From Nepenthes gracilis (lineage: Eukaryota; Streptophyta; Magnoliopsida; Caryophyllales; Nepenthaceae): a DNA stretch of 64,000 nucleotides. The DNA lies in the NCBI GenBank assembly GCA_033239525.1, contig BSYO01000035.1, positions 7,972,627-8,036,626 of the forward strand, in the 5' to 3' direction. The notes under the pieces are model-generated. The model ran no database searches, had not been told where the DNA came from, and saw nothing but the letters and a program-made list of their open reading frames with translations. This document shows positions 36,301 to 47,677 of the stretch, piece after piece (the stretch's first letter is position 1; the number at the start of each line of letters is the position of its first letter). A program made the position numbers and the translations under genes.

Positions 36301-39300
36301 TTTTTGTCAGTTTATACTTTAATGACATATTAGTTTTCTTAATCTATAGGCATTCCTTAAATAATCTATCATAAGCATCCTAAAGGTCATAAAATTTAGC
36401 TTTTGACTCGTTCTCAGAGTTATCAGATTGATTAAGAGTTTCTTCTAAACGTTCATCATTTCTACACATCTAGGTCATAAAAGCTATATACTTGACATGG
36501 CCATCTTTAGTGCACCTTTCATTATCTGCATCTTTTTCATCACTTAATGTTGCATTAGCTTTTAAGGCTTGACCTTGTTGGCTTTTAAAATTTGGACATT
36601 CAATATGATAATGGCCAAACCCAAGACACTCATGGCATTGAACTCCTTGGCTATTTTTCGATTTGGAGTTTTTAATTTCGCGTCGGTCTTTCTTATCAGA
36701 TTTATGTGATATTTTTAAACTCACATTTGGTTTGTCGGATGAAGTTTCATTTTTCTTTAAGAATTTATTAAAATTCTTAATAAATAAAGAAAAATAGTCA
36801 TTGCTATATGATTCTTCATCGGAGTCACGGTTTCTCTCTTCCCTAGTCGATTTTAGAGTAATTGGATTTATGTTTCCTTGATTGCAGAAGAACGTGCTTA
36901 TAAGTTTGAAAAGATCTTACAAGTTCTTTAATTTTTATTTTATCAAGATCTTTACTTTCTTTGATTATAGTGACTTTAGATCTAAATCGCTCAGAGAGTG
37001 ATCTAAAAACTTTTCCAACTATTCTATGTTCAGGAATTCGTTCTCCTAAATTGAATGTGGAGTTTACAATATCATTTAATTGAGCATAAAATATATCAAA
37101 GGTTTCATCATCTTTCATTCGGGTTTCTTCAAATCTAGTAGTAAGAATTTGTAGTTTTGAATTTTTGACAAGTTTAGTGCCTTCGTGAGTGATTTCAAGA
37201 ATATCCCACGCATCTTTTGGGGTCTCGCACATAGAGATGCGTTTAAACTCTTCAGGTGATACAACTATAAAAATAGCATATAGCCCCTTGCGATTCCAAT
37301 TGCACGAATCAAGCTCTTCTTTTGTTCATTAGGACAGAGCTTTTGGTTCATCACCCGTAACACTTTTGGGTAGAGTCTACCCAATTTGAGTGCTAACCCA
37401 CACGTGCTCATTAATCGATTTGAGAAAGGCTTTTATACGAACCTTCTAATAGGTATAATTGCTCCCATCAAAGAAGGGAGGAATAGAGAGTGATCCACTC
37501 GTATACATCTAAATCGGGGGTCGTAGATTGGGGTGAGGCTCTGATACCAATTGAAAGGAATTTTTCGTCTCAAAGCACACAAAAAGTTTTGACCCCTTTA
37601 AAGATTAGCGGAAGTAATACGAAATCAAATATTCAATATACATAAAGAATATTTAAATTTAAATGATATAAACAATAACGAGCATAAAAAGTAAGGCAAT
37701 AAGCAATAATAAACAAGAGGTAGTTTTTTATGATGAAGGAAAAACTTGATACTTGCGACAATCGAAAAAAATTCTCTGGGTTTTAACGGTTAGGGAAGAT
37801 ATCCATTATGAAAATCAACTTACAGAATGGGTGGTACATATGCGTTAATCTAACTAATTTACTATCGCCTTGTGATCCCTACCAAGGAATTCTTTGAATT
37901 TGCCCACGGCAATGGAATTGGACGCCTTCTAGTCTTCACGTCAATCTTTCCTAATAAACCGCTTGAATTGCTGCACACAATTGGAGCCCAGTATCCACAC
38001 CATTGATGTCGCTACGAAGGTTAACAGGCAGGAAGAGGTGTATGGGATAAAACACGTTGTGGAGAGAAAACTTTGTTAATGAAGTACAATCTCTTCTCAA
38101 CAATGGAGCACACAAATAGGAGATTTTTCAAGCATCTACTCCAAGGTCGTTCAAAGGCCCAAGCAAGAGTTAGGGCTACTGAAGGAAGGGAGAATTTTAT
38201 AGAGAGGTTCGAAAAATGCGTTTAAAAAAAGCGACCGTTGCCGCATGGCTCGAGTGTGCCTAGGGTTTTAAGAGAAACCACACAGGTGCTCGAGCGAGCA
38301 TACGGCAAGCATCGAGTGTGCCGCTACTAGTTTTGGCACTTGAGCTCACAGCAAGCGAGTAGCTGGCACGAGACTATTGGAATTGGGGCTCGAACGGATG
38401 GCGAGCAAACGTCGAGCGGCAGGCTACTGGATACGGCGCTCGAGCTCGGAGTAAGCATGCCTCGAGTTCGGCTTCTCGGGAATCATCTCTCAAGCGAGAT
38501 TCGAGTGTGCATTGAGCTCCAGTGACTCTATGAGTAGTACTTGAACGCGGGTCAAGCGATGGGCAGCCGTGGTTACCGGGAGAGGTACGATGACGATCCT
38601 CGAACAGAAATCTGATGAAGAGCTTCCAAACACGAGAAAGTGCACGACGGATGACCAAACGAGTAACTCGACACGGTCACATATTATGCCAACTAAAAAT
38701 ACGCCCAACAGGAATGATTCTATATAGGATTTGGTGCTGTCCCAATGGATTGGATGTATTGTCACACAAGAAGGGATAGGATTCTATAGAGTCAGAGTAG
38801 CGCCAATGCATAACACATTGTAAGAAACACATTTGGAGTTGTTTGTTTGTGTAAGGTGAGGAACCTCTAGTGCACTAGTAAGAATAGGTGAATGAAGGAA
38901 AAAAGATCCTCATAACCAGGCTACTTCATGGAACGGAATATTGATATTGAGCTCCTCGATATGCCATTTCCTAATCTCTTGACAAATTTGTGATATGCTG
39001 TCATATTGAAGATATGTTGGCCAATATATATATATATATTTTGTTATGTAGTAATAAGGAAGAGAAGACAAACAGGAGCTTGGCTTAGCAATGGAAGAGA
39101 GAGAAGAGAGGCTGGTGCCAAAGGAGATTAAGGACAAGGGCCAGAAATAATCAAAAGAAGACTCCAGATGTGTACTGAAGAGATCCTGACCGTTTAGTAG
39201 AAGAAGAAGAAGCAAGGCTGTCCATTTTTACTTGCCAGGCATGTGATGGAGAGGCTCCCTAAGGAGCATGTGAGTTACACATGACAAGGGAAATTGAGCA

Positions 39301-42300
39301 ATAAGCATTGCAACCATTCTCCTCCTCAGTGATTCGTCCATTCCATTCCATTCCATTCCATTCCAGCACATCAGTTGCTGCAATTTCTGTTTTTAGGGAA
39401 TCAATTAGTTAGAATCTTGCAAATTTTTAGTAGCTTGCTCTATATATAGTAGATTGTAAATAGTGGGAATTATGAATGAAAATTATCCAAAGTTTATACC
39501 TTCTTTGGAGAGATTTCTCTTCTGGAACAAGGATCCTTATCACCTCTTCATTTACTCTAAACAACCATTGTTCTTGAAAATTGGAGGTTCAAGCTCCAGA
39601 TCAAAAATTCCACTGTAAATTACTATAATCTGAAAGGGGCACATACCAACTTAGTAAAAGAGCTGATTCGATGGACAAAGGAACATGATTCAATTAGTTG
39701 ATTGAGGCAGTAGTATTGCAGCCTAAAGAATGGATCCTCTGGAACTATGCATAGTGGATTTGACTGAGTAAAACATGTGTGGCACTGGCAATGCTATCCC
39801 TGTCCCCACCAAATCCGAGAGAGCAAACTGAGGAAGCAGGGATTCAGGTGACCCAGACTGTGAGGATCAATTTTCCTTGGATCGAAGATGAGAACCCGAG
39901 TGGTTAGATCTTCAAGGCGAGGCAATTCTTTGAAATTCGGTAGACCTTTGAAGCCTAGAAGGTTCTGTTAGCCTTATTTACATTGAAGGGGAGGCCTTAA
40001 TATAGTTCCAAGGCGTAAGGGAAGCTGAGGAGTTCACTGATTGGGAGTCTTTTGCTGAAGCTTTGCTTATCAAGTTTGGAGGATTGGCTTATGATGACCC
40101 CACTTCAAAAATTAAGGTAGCTTGCTACAGTGGCTGATTACAAGGTTAATTTGAGACCATCACAAATCGGCTATGGGATGTCAATGCTTAGATGAAGTTA
40201 AGTTGCTTTTAGGGGGATTGAAAGTTGAGATCTGGTGTCCAATGAAGTTACCCAAACTACCAGTTCGCATCAAGTCTTTGGGATGGAAAGAATACATGAG
40301 TTTATTTTTAGTTGGAAAAAAAAATCAAATCGGGTTCAGACCACCTCTCAAGGACGATATATGAGCCATCACTCCCCAACCCGGACAATTGGCCTGAGTT
40401 GAGCTGTGACCAAACTGGCGACGAGGGTGCAGCAAATCTATCCAACCCAGGTGAGGGAAAGAAGAGAAAAGGGGCTCTATTATAACTGTGATGAGAAGTG
40501 TAACAAGAGGCACCAATGCTCAGCCCTAAGAGTCTATGTGATGGAGTTAATAAAACTAGAGGAGCCCAGCTGCATGAAAAAGCCCGACGAGCCCCTATTT
40601 CAGGGAGCTGAGCCCACATTGGCTTAGATGATGCTTAAGATAACTCTCAGTGCAATTATGGGAGCCCCACATGTGAAAACTATGAGGGTTTGAGGGAAAA
40701 TTAATAAGGTTGCAGGAATCATATTAATCGATTCAAGAAGTACACATAATTTCCTAAATGAAGGTTTAGTGCAAAGAAATTGGTGGAAAGCAGCAAAGAT
40801 GGCCTAGATCCAAGTTCAAATTTTGAATGGGGAAATGATAAAGGGGAAGGGTTGTTTTACCGGGGTGAAATTACTAATTCAAGGCAAACCCTTCACTACA
40901 AACTTTTTAATTTGCTCTTAAGAGGTTGTGATGTGTTAATTAGGGTACAATGGTAGACTTTGGGTCCCATACTGTAGGATTGTTTAGCCCTTCAGACGAA
41001 ATTCTATCACAAGGGAAGAGAGGTAATATTCAAGGGATTGAAGATGGCTGGTAACATGGTTGTAGAAGGACACTATTGGCAGGAGAATTGTGTTATGGAA
41101 AATAAGAGGGTAATATTGAACCTACTTGACAGCTTTGTTGCAATGGAATCCACGGTTGATTCTCATGCTGTTCAAAAATTAATTTTAGAATTCCCTAAAT
41201 AATTCTCAAGTTGTTGCAATGGATCCCACAGTTGATTCTCATGAGCATCAAATTAATTTTAAGGATAACTCTAAACTCATCCCAGTTATGCCCACTAGTA
41301 CCCCTACTACCCAAAAAGGGATATTGAGAAATTAGTGAAGGAGCTTTTGGGAACCAGGTTGAGTCACCATAGTCAAAACCCGTACCCATCCCTAGTTTTA
41401 CTAGTTAGAAAGACTGACGGAAGATGGAGAATGTGTATTGATTATCGAGCACTTAATTAGGAGTCGGTCAAGGATAAATATCCCATATTTGTTATAGATG
41501 AGTTGCTAGATGAGTTGAGCAACACTACTATATTCTCTAAATCAGACTTAAGGTCTGGTTACCCAGATAAAGGAGATGGACATCTCGAAAACTACCTTTC
41601 GAACACGAGGGGCACTCTGAGTTTTTTGTCATGCCATTCAGCTTGACTGTGTGCCTGCTACATTCCAAGGGCTCATGAACTATATTTTTTGACCGTATTT
41701 GTGAAAGTTTGTGTTGGTCTTTTTCGACAACATTTTGGTCTCTAGTCCAATCTTGAAGGACCATGAAAACCACCTGAGGATGGTTCTCTGGACCCTGGAG
41801 AACAATTATATCTATTCTAAGCTAAGCGAATGCCAATTTGGGCGTAGGGAAATTGAATATTTAGGGTGTGTAATTTTTGATCCAGTGGTACAAGCTGTCT
41901 CCTCAAAGATTGGTGCGACAATAGAATGGGAGCTGCCTACTACTGTTAAGCCATAAGAGGGTTTCTTGAGTTGATTGTGTATTATCGAAAATTAATCAAG
42001 GGGTATGGTCTTATTGCAGTCCCCTCATTGCTTTGTTACCAAAATTCCTTTGAATGAAATGAACAAGCTAGGGCTGCTTTTCAGGAACTCAGAAACGGTT
42101 TCTAATCCTCCAGTAGTAGCTTTGCCTTATTTTTCAAAAATGTTCATAATAGAATATGATGTTTTGGGAGTAGGAATTGGGGTGGTTTTGATGCAGGGTC
42201 ACCAACCAATTGCCTTTCTCAGCCAAGCTTTGAAGGGCAACAGATTGCATATTTCAATGCATGAAAAAGAATTGCTATCTTTGGTTATGACAGTAAAAAC

Positions 42301-45300
42301 AGTGGAGACTCTGCTTTTTAGGGCAGACTTCCCTTATCAATGCCAATCAATAGAGTTTAAAGTTTCAATTTGAGAAAATGTTGGTACCCGTTACAGCAAG
42401 TGGATAACAAAGTTACCCGGGTATGATTTTATGATATAATACAAGAAGGGAAAGGAGAATAAGGCAGCAAATGCATTATCTAGGAGTGAAGAATCATCTC
42501 ATAAGATGTTATCGTACGAATAGTACACGAAGGGTTTTACCAAAATTACTTGGAATTAGCGGCCATTCAACCAACACCAACACTCTCAAATGGTATTCTT
42601 TGCAAAATGCACTTATTTTTAGAAAAGGAAAAATTCTGTCCATGGGATGCATTACTGTCCATTGGAGGGTCACCCAGATTACTATAAAACCCCTAGTCAC
42701 AAAAAAGTTGATTTTATTGTAAGGGGATAAGAACTTAGATTAAAAAAATTCATTAGGGAGTGTTCCACTTGCCAGCAGACCAAAATAGCCCACTTATTCC
42801 TCATCCATGTTGCTAAATTACATTGGATCCCTAAAACATTAGTAAGCGACTGAGACCCCAACTTTCTAGTTCTTTAAGAAAGTTAATTTTTCATAAAAAT
42901 TAAGATGGAGCTCAGGAAATGATTTAGAGTCACCAGCTGCCGCCCTCACAGAATTAATTGATCTCTCAGACTGATTCAGTCTAGCATGAGACAAGAACAG
43001 CCAAGTTCAAACCATACCTAGAACCATGATAACTCAGAATGCTTAGCAGAGTCACTGGTTTTCTGTTGGTTCACCTTGGATTGCATCCCTTGAGCAGCTT
43101 GATTTACATCTTTCCTCACAGTAGGCCTATGTTTCTTGGCCATGCTCAATAGTGCAAGTTAGCAGAGAAGAAATCTGGTGTGAATTGAGGGAAAACCTCA
43201 TCGTCCCTTTCACATTTATCCTTTCTAGTATTCATTCTTGACTAATGGGTACCTAGGTAGAAGCTTGTTTTGAGTTGAAGTCCATGGAAATGGGCCAGCT
43301 GACTGATTGAAATAGTTAAACATCAGAAAACTTGTTATTCAGCTCCACTTCATCTTAGAATAGGATAAGCATTAGGTATTGATATGTAGCCATTGTTTGA
43401 TGTGCCAGTTCATGTACAGCCCTTGATTTGAATTTACTTTATGATTCCTCTGCCCATGTTCAGTCAGATTGCCTACACAGGGTGAATTGAAGAGTGATCT
43501 ATCAAGAAATGATAGATCCAAAAGCCTTACGTATTAGGTGAAGGTCCAATAATGATTTTTTTACCTTGTAACATAAGGCTTTAGGTAGGAGCTTAGTAGT
43601 GACTCAATATTGTATTTTCCAAGACCCAGTCTAGGAATTTGGATGGAGCAGCTTGTTGTGAACCTCAGCATTCTAGTGAGAATCTAGGTGTCTGTTCTTT
43701 TCTGAAGGTTGTCATTTATTATTTTCTTGTGCTGATTTTTCCATCCGACAGTGCCAGGTCATTTCTGATTCATCTGCACCATATATCATATGCCAAAATT
43801 TTTTATCCTGATAATAACGCTACTTCGACTGCAAGCTCGGTACCTCAAACCTAATTTTCAGTCAAAGGCTAGATTTCTATTGCCCTGATTTGGCACATTT
43901 CTCATCCTTTGAGTCAAATTGCTGTATCAAGAGGATGTAGTCATTATTCATATTATAACCAGAAAAACTCGTTCTCAATCTGTGATCTGATATATACAAA
44001 TAATTCACTTTGCTGCAATATATTATCTGATGATTTTATGCTCTAATTTACTTGCTACTTGCTGTTTGTAGTCCAGGTTTTTTTTTATTTTTTTATTTTC
44101 AACAATAAAATTGTTAAAGTTTAAGGTCATTGCAAGTGAAATATCATTTGCTATGTTGGTTATATGTGCATGAAGAACATGGTTATCCCCTTGATACTAG
44201 GTAGGTCATTTTTTGCTCTTTGATGGTCAAAGAAATCTTTGGACTTGGCATGTCAAGTTTGATTCCAGCATCCATGTCTTTTTAGTGTTTTTGATGAAAA
44301 TATCCATATCTGTTGCAGCTTTACCATATCAGCCATATTGGGACAATTTTTTTTTTGCAAACCAGAATTTGATTTTTGAAAAAAATAAATTTGGGGGCTG
44401 ACAAATGAATTTGGGAGCAATGTCAGCTAATATATGACCAATGTATCAGCTCATACACCCTGAAACAGCCGATATATTGCCTATGTAGAGACATATTGTG
44501 ATCTTTTCAAGATGTTGAGAAATATATCTACTAATATTTCTTTCCTATACAAATATATATCTACTAATATTTCATTCCTATAAAGATATATATTCACTAA
44601 TATTTCATTTCATGAACTTAACTCAAGATAGCAGATGGAGTTGAAGATTTTCAGCTACATTTGTTTTGTTTGTCCGACTTTTTGACAGAATTTTTGTTGC
44701 ACTAGAGCACTTATGGATGGATATGGGCCTGTGTGTCATGGTCCAATTTTTATTGCCCCAAAACGGTATAGTATGTTGATCTCCAAGTACACTTAAGTAT
44801 GAAGGTCGATCTCTGGATATAATCTTGTGCAAGCAATAGTGTTGAGTACTTAAAATGTAAATAAGTTGATAATTTAGAGTGTAGAAATACAAGCAAGTAA
44901 TAGCAACATACTACAATTGTATATGAATGAAGATTTTTTGAATTCATTCCCCTATATCGAGAGTTTTTATCTTTTAAGACTTTGGCATTAGAATACATTG
45001 AAATTCCCCAACTTTGATATTGAAATTTTTATTTTTATTTTACAATGCTAAAATTGAAACTAAACTCACCTAAAATTCCTAGAAGGGACAAGGATGCCAG
45101 GAAATTATATAAATATTTATGTTGGTTTGGGTTCTAGCATGTTGTACATCAAATCACTCATAAAGCTCCCAAGTTACTGAAAAATAGCCAAGCCTGACCT
45201 TGAGATGCTGCATATGCACACTCATTAACACAGTTAACATAGTTTTGGTAGAATCCTACTCATATGTCAGATGCATGGAATGAAATGCCGGTGTCGGACC

Positions 45301-47677
45301 CATGGATACTGTTATTCCTGATCCCTAGATAAATTGTGATACGTCGAGGCATTGATGATATATTGCTTTATATCTACCGATATCCAAAATTGGCAGACAT
45401 ACCCTCTGTTTTCCACCAGTGTTTATCCCTCTGGATACCATCCTCAGAAAAAGTTGTGTAGCTGATGTCTAATATTGATATATATCATCCTATATGCCAA
45501 TACTGATATAGCCGTGACCAGCGTCGATATCAATACCAATAACGATATTTTAATCCATGATTAAGAGAATGTTTATCATGAAGATGGTTGTACAATGTAT
45601 TAAAAGACCCTCTACTCATTTCCTATAGCTGCCTAATCTATCTGATCTATGTTTGTTTCTCAGCGTTGTCCCAAGTAACATGCTTTCATGTTGCAGATCT
45701 TCATTCCATTGGTGGCTTGGTCCCTCTCCTTGGCTACCTTAAGAGTCCCCATGCAAATATTCGAGCAAAGGCCGCCAATGTTGTAACTACTGTTGTTCAG
45801 AACAATCCCAGGAGCCAACAGCTGGTGATGGATGCAAATGGTTTAGAACCTCTTATTTCTAATTTTACTTCAGATCCTGATGTTTTTATTCGGACAAAGT
45901 CACTTGGAGCAATATCATGTGAGCATTTTTTTCCCTTCTTTCTTGAGCCTTAATTTGTGGATATGATATAGTAATATGACTTCTTCAAAAGTATGCCTAC
46001 CAAATGAAACATTTGTGAGAAAATGTAAACTAGTTATGATTAAAGAAAAGAAAAAAAAAAAGATATAGATAGAAAAATTTGAAGTTAGGTGATAGAAATT
46101 AACAGCTTTTTCCAAATAAAAGGGCTCTGTTTGAAAAAGATCTGTCTTCCTTAACGAGTAGCTCATTTTGTACTAGAAATAATCGTAGGAAATCCTTTGA
46201 TTGTAGATTCCTATTTCTCAATAATATCCCACGATTAAGGCAATTGGTTGAATTCCATAAAACCATTTCATAGAAGTACATTGATCAAAGGGGCTTAGTA
46301 GAAATAATCGTAGGAAACCCTTTGATTACAGATTCCTATTTCTCAATAATATCCCATGATTAAGGCAATTGATTGAATCCCGTAAAACCATTTCATAGAA
46401 GTTCATTGATCAAAGGGGCTTAGTAGTAGGTCTTGGGTCTATGAGCCAAGTAAGTTCTTTTCCTAGAACAACAGCAGCTTCAACTTCAGCTTCTAAACCT
46501 TTAGCTTAAACTTGGAGAATATTACCCCAAATCAAGTGGAATAGCTGAAGTGGATCCTTGTAGCCATCTTAGTAAGACTTAAAGGTTTATAGTTGTTATT
46601 GCTACTTTAGTAATGATATCAGTGCCCTCACTGGGGTCTTATGATTGATGTGTTCATGTAATATGGTGATGAACAGCTTTGATCCGGCACAACAAGCCAG
46701 GAATTGCAGCATTTCGCCTTGCAAATGGGTATGCATCACTGAGAGATGCATTAAGCTCGGAGAGTGTGAATTTTCAAAGGTAAACCACTGCCTGCCCCTT
46801 TTGAGCAACACTACTCATACTACGAATTTATTATAACTTTATCAAAAGGAATAATATGACACCTTGTAGGTCCATCCAACAAGAAAAACATAGACCACTC
46901 AATAAGTAACAAATCCTTTTTTTTTTTGAAGAGTTGCAGTAAACTTGTAGGAAGAATAATATTTTTTACCCTTTTCTATCACAATTTTCTGATCCGTGTG
47001 TCGTGTTTTTGAGGTGAATTATTTCATTATTACTTCATTGCTTCTATGCAAGTTTTCACAATGTTTGTTTCCATACAATGTGGATTCTTTGCAGGAAAGT
47101 TTTGAATTTGATCCATTATCTACTACACGAGAATCGAGCAGACTGCACGGTGGTCACTGAAATTGGATTCCCCCGCATAATGATGCACCTTGCCGCCAGT
47201 GACGATTCTGGAGTAAGAGAAGCTGCCCTCCAAGGTCTCTTAGAGCTCGCCCATTTCAAAACCAGTGATAGTAGCACCAACATAACCGTGGAACATGACA
47301 AACTCAAGCAACTACTTGAACAACGCATCAAAGACATAAGCATGATGTCTTCAGAGGATCTCGGGGCTGCTAAAGAGGAGAGGCAGCTTGTTGATTCTCT
47401 GTGGAGTGCCTTATATAACAAGCCGTCTATTCTCCGAGAGAAGGGACTGCTTGTTCTTCCGGGGGAAGATGCACCCCCACCTGATGTTGCTAGCAACCAT
47501 TTTGAACCGCCTCTTCGAGCGTGGGCTGCACGCCATGAACCAAATGAAGGTCCGGCTCATGAGAAGAAAGAAGCACCTCTGTTACTAGGACCTGCTCCTA
47601 GAGAGGCTGATTATGTTCAAACTCGCACTGATGCTGGCATTCCTGAGGATGAGCTTCAGGGACATGCCCCTTCGTAA
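30354..47677 (+). CDS. FES1: Hsp70 nucleotide exchange factor FES1 (Fes1A/HspBP1-like), six exons
   Basis: Cytosolic co-chaperone that releases ADP from Hsp70 and protects it during heat stress. Exons: 30354-30439, 33104-33246, 33319-33369, 45697-45918, 46677-46779 and 47095-47677; every intron is GT-AG and the joined frame is open for 395 aa. Residues 1-95 form the Fes1 N-terminal domain ([50 protein letters not shown]). Residues 95-250 form the armadillo core ([54 protein letters not shown]). The C-terminal part has [23 protein letters not shown] and [11 protein letters not shown]. Arabidopsis Fes1A matches throughout, as I recall it. Intron 3 is 12.3 kb and full of retrotransposons; intron 4 holds plastid DNA. 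The stop codon overlaps a GTAAGT splice donor, so the C-terminus may vary. All residues and junctions look functional. Confidence 0.95.
30440..33103 (+). other. FES1 intron 1 (2.7 kb)
   Basis: Bounded by CAG/GTTCC and TTTTGTCAG. It holds only short ORFs with no recognisable domain; I see no intact mobile element. Confidence 0.8.
34086..35250 (-). repeat. 3' LTR of the gag-only element
   Basis: Runs from TGAAAG to ACGCCTAGTA on plus, co-linear with 37552-38710. Rich in GCTCGAGC motifs in 34800-35010. On minus, TATATAATTC near 34745 is a TATA candidate. The inner edge is followed on minus by an ATGGGGAGAT purine tract. Confidence 0.85.
35657..37240 (-). pseudogene. Copia-type gag with two CCHC knuckles (broken)
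   Basis: Read on minus. 37232-36843 is a UBN2-type gag segment ([62 protein letters not shown]). 36724-36470 has a first knuckle, [14 protein letters not shown] (C-x2-C-x4-H-x4-C). 36328-36071 is lysine/leucine-rich and likely coiled coil. 35911-35657 has a second knuckle, [14 protein letters not shown]. Stops separate the parts, so the frame is not intact now. The order gag, knuckle, coil, knuckle is as in full-length relatives, but the LTR follows where pol should begin. Confidence 0.85.
37538..37549 (-). other. Primer binding site of the gag-only element
   Basis: On minus, TGGTATCAGAGC, a perfect initiator-Met type site, lies two bases inside the 5' LTR edge (37552). Confidence 0.85.
37552..38710 (-). 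repeat. 5' LTR of the gag-only element
   Basis: Runs from TGAAAGGAA to CGCCCAACA on plus, TG...CA ends, homologous to 34086-35250 over its full length. Confidence 0.87.
39200..39640 (+). repeat. Probable 5' LTR/leader of the intronic gypsy element
   Basis: CTATATATAG (39440) followed by a TGTAAATAG...GAATGAAAATTATCC sequence and a CT-rich stretch looks like an LTR promoter and R region, just before gypsy gag. No second copy was found and the ends are not resolved. Confidence 0.35.
39337..39365 (+). repeat. (TTCCA)n short tandem repeat
   Basis: Five TTCCA units plus a partial unit, seen directly. Confidence 0.95.
39850..42880 (+). pseudogene. Ty3/gypsy gag-pol remnant in FES1 intron 3
   Basis: Same strand as FES1. 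In order: gag capsid ([25 protein letters not shown]) near 39860-40300; a knuckle-like [17 protein letters not shown] at about 40470-40520; protease [10 protein letters not shown] near 40730, with the catalytic Asp-Ser-Gly changed to Asp-Ser-Arg; reverse transcriptase [16 protein letters not shown] and [22 protein letters not shown] (41400-41570); the polymerase box [10 protein letters not shown] in place of FxDDIL (41715); RNase H at 42110-42330 ([31 protein letters not shown]) and [13 protein letters not shown] (42450); integrase zinc region [13 protein letters not shown] (42747-42785) and [15 protein letters not shown] (42805-42850). Stops and frameshifts are frequent; the polymerase box has lost its first catalytic Asp. 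The remnant ends in the integrase core. Confidence 0.9.
42881..45696 (+). other. Remainder of FES1 intron 3
   Basis: No coding region recognised. 44400-44620 and 45270-45560 are rich in imperfect GATAT/ATATC words, probably a decayed repeat. A normal acceptor (TTGCAG) ends the intron. Confidence 0.6.
46174..46423 (+). repeat. Tandem 125 bp duplication of a plastid ycf2 fragment in FES1 intron 4
   Basis: Two 125-base units (46174-46298 and 46299-46423) are nearly identical. Read on plus, they give RNNRRKSFD, then after a frameshift [10 protein letters not shown] and, in unit 2, [13 protein letters not shown]. These match consecutive segments of plastid Ycf2 as I recall it. Both units have stops and one frameshift, so nothing is encoded. 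The similarity stops at the same point in both, so the fragment was probably duplicated after it entered the nucleus. The antisense ORF at 46099-46281 is a shadow. Confidence 0.75.

Larger units (their letters stand above)
34086..38710 (-). mobile_element. Gag-only LTR element (TR-GAG-like) in FES1 intron 3
   Basis: Two LTRs of about 1.16 kb (34086-35250 and 37552-38710) flank a 2.3 kb internal region. The flanks are GTAAT (34081-34085) and GGAAT (38711-38715), a 5 bp target duplication with one change. The primer site beside the right LTR and the purine-rich strand beside the left LTR set the orientation as minus, opposite to FES1. The internal part holds only a Copia-type gag with two zinc knuckles; protease, integrase, reverse transcriptase and RNase H are absent, and there is no space for them. 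This matches the terminal-repeat, gag-domain class (TR-GAG) described in plants. The LTRs have diverged visibly, so the insertion is not recent. Confidence 0.82.

Noticed and set aside
39850..42880. Functional gypsy polyprotein
   Set aside because: Frequent stops and frameshifts, and the reverse transcriptase box has lost its first catalytic Asp.
46099..46281. 60-codon antisense ORF in FES1 intron 4
   Set aside because: The plus strand of the same stretch matches plastid ycf2, so the ORF is an accidental shadow.
47116..47496. 126-codon ORF antisense to FES1 exon 6
   Set aside because: Mirror frame of a conserved exon, with no start context or homologue that I recognise.
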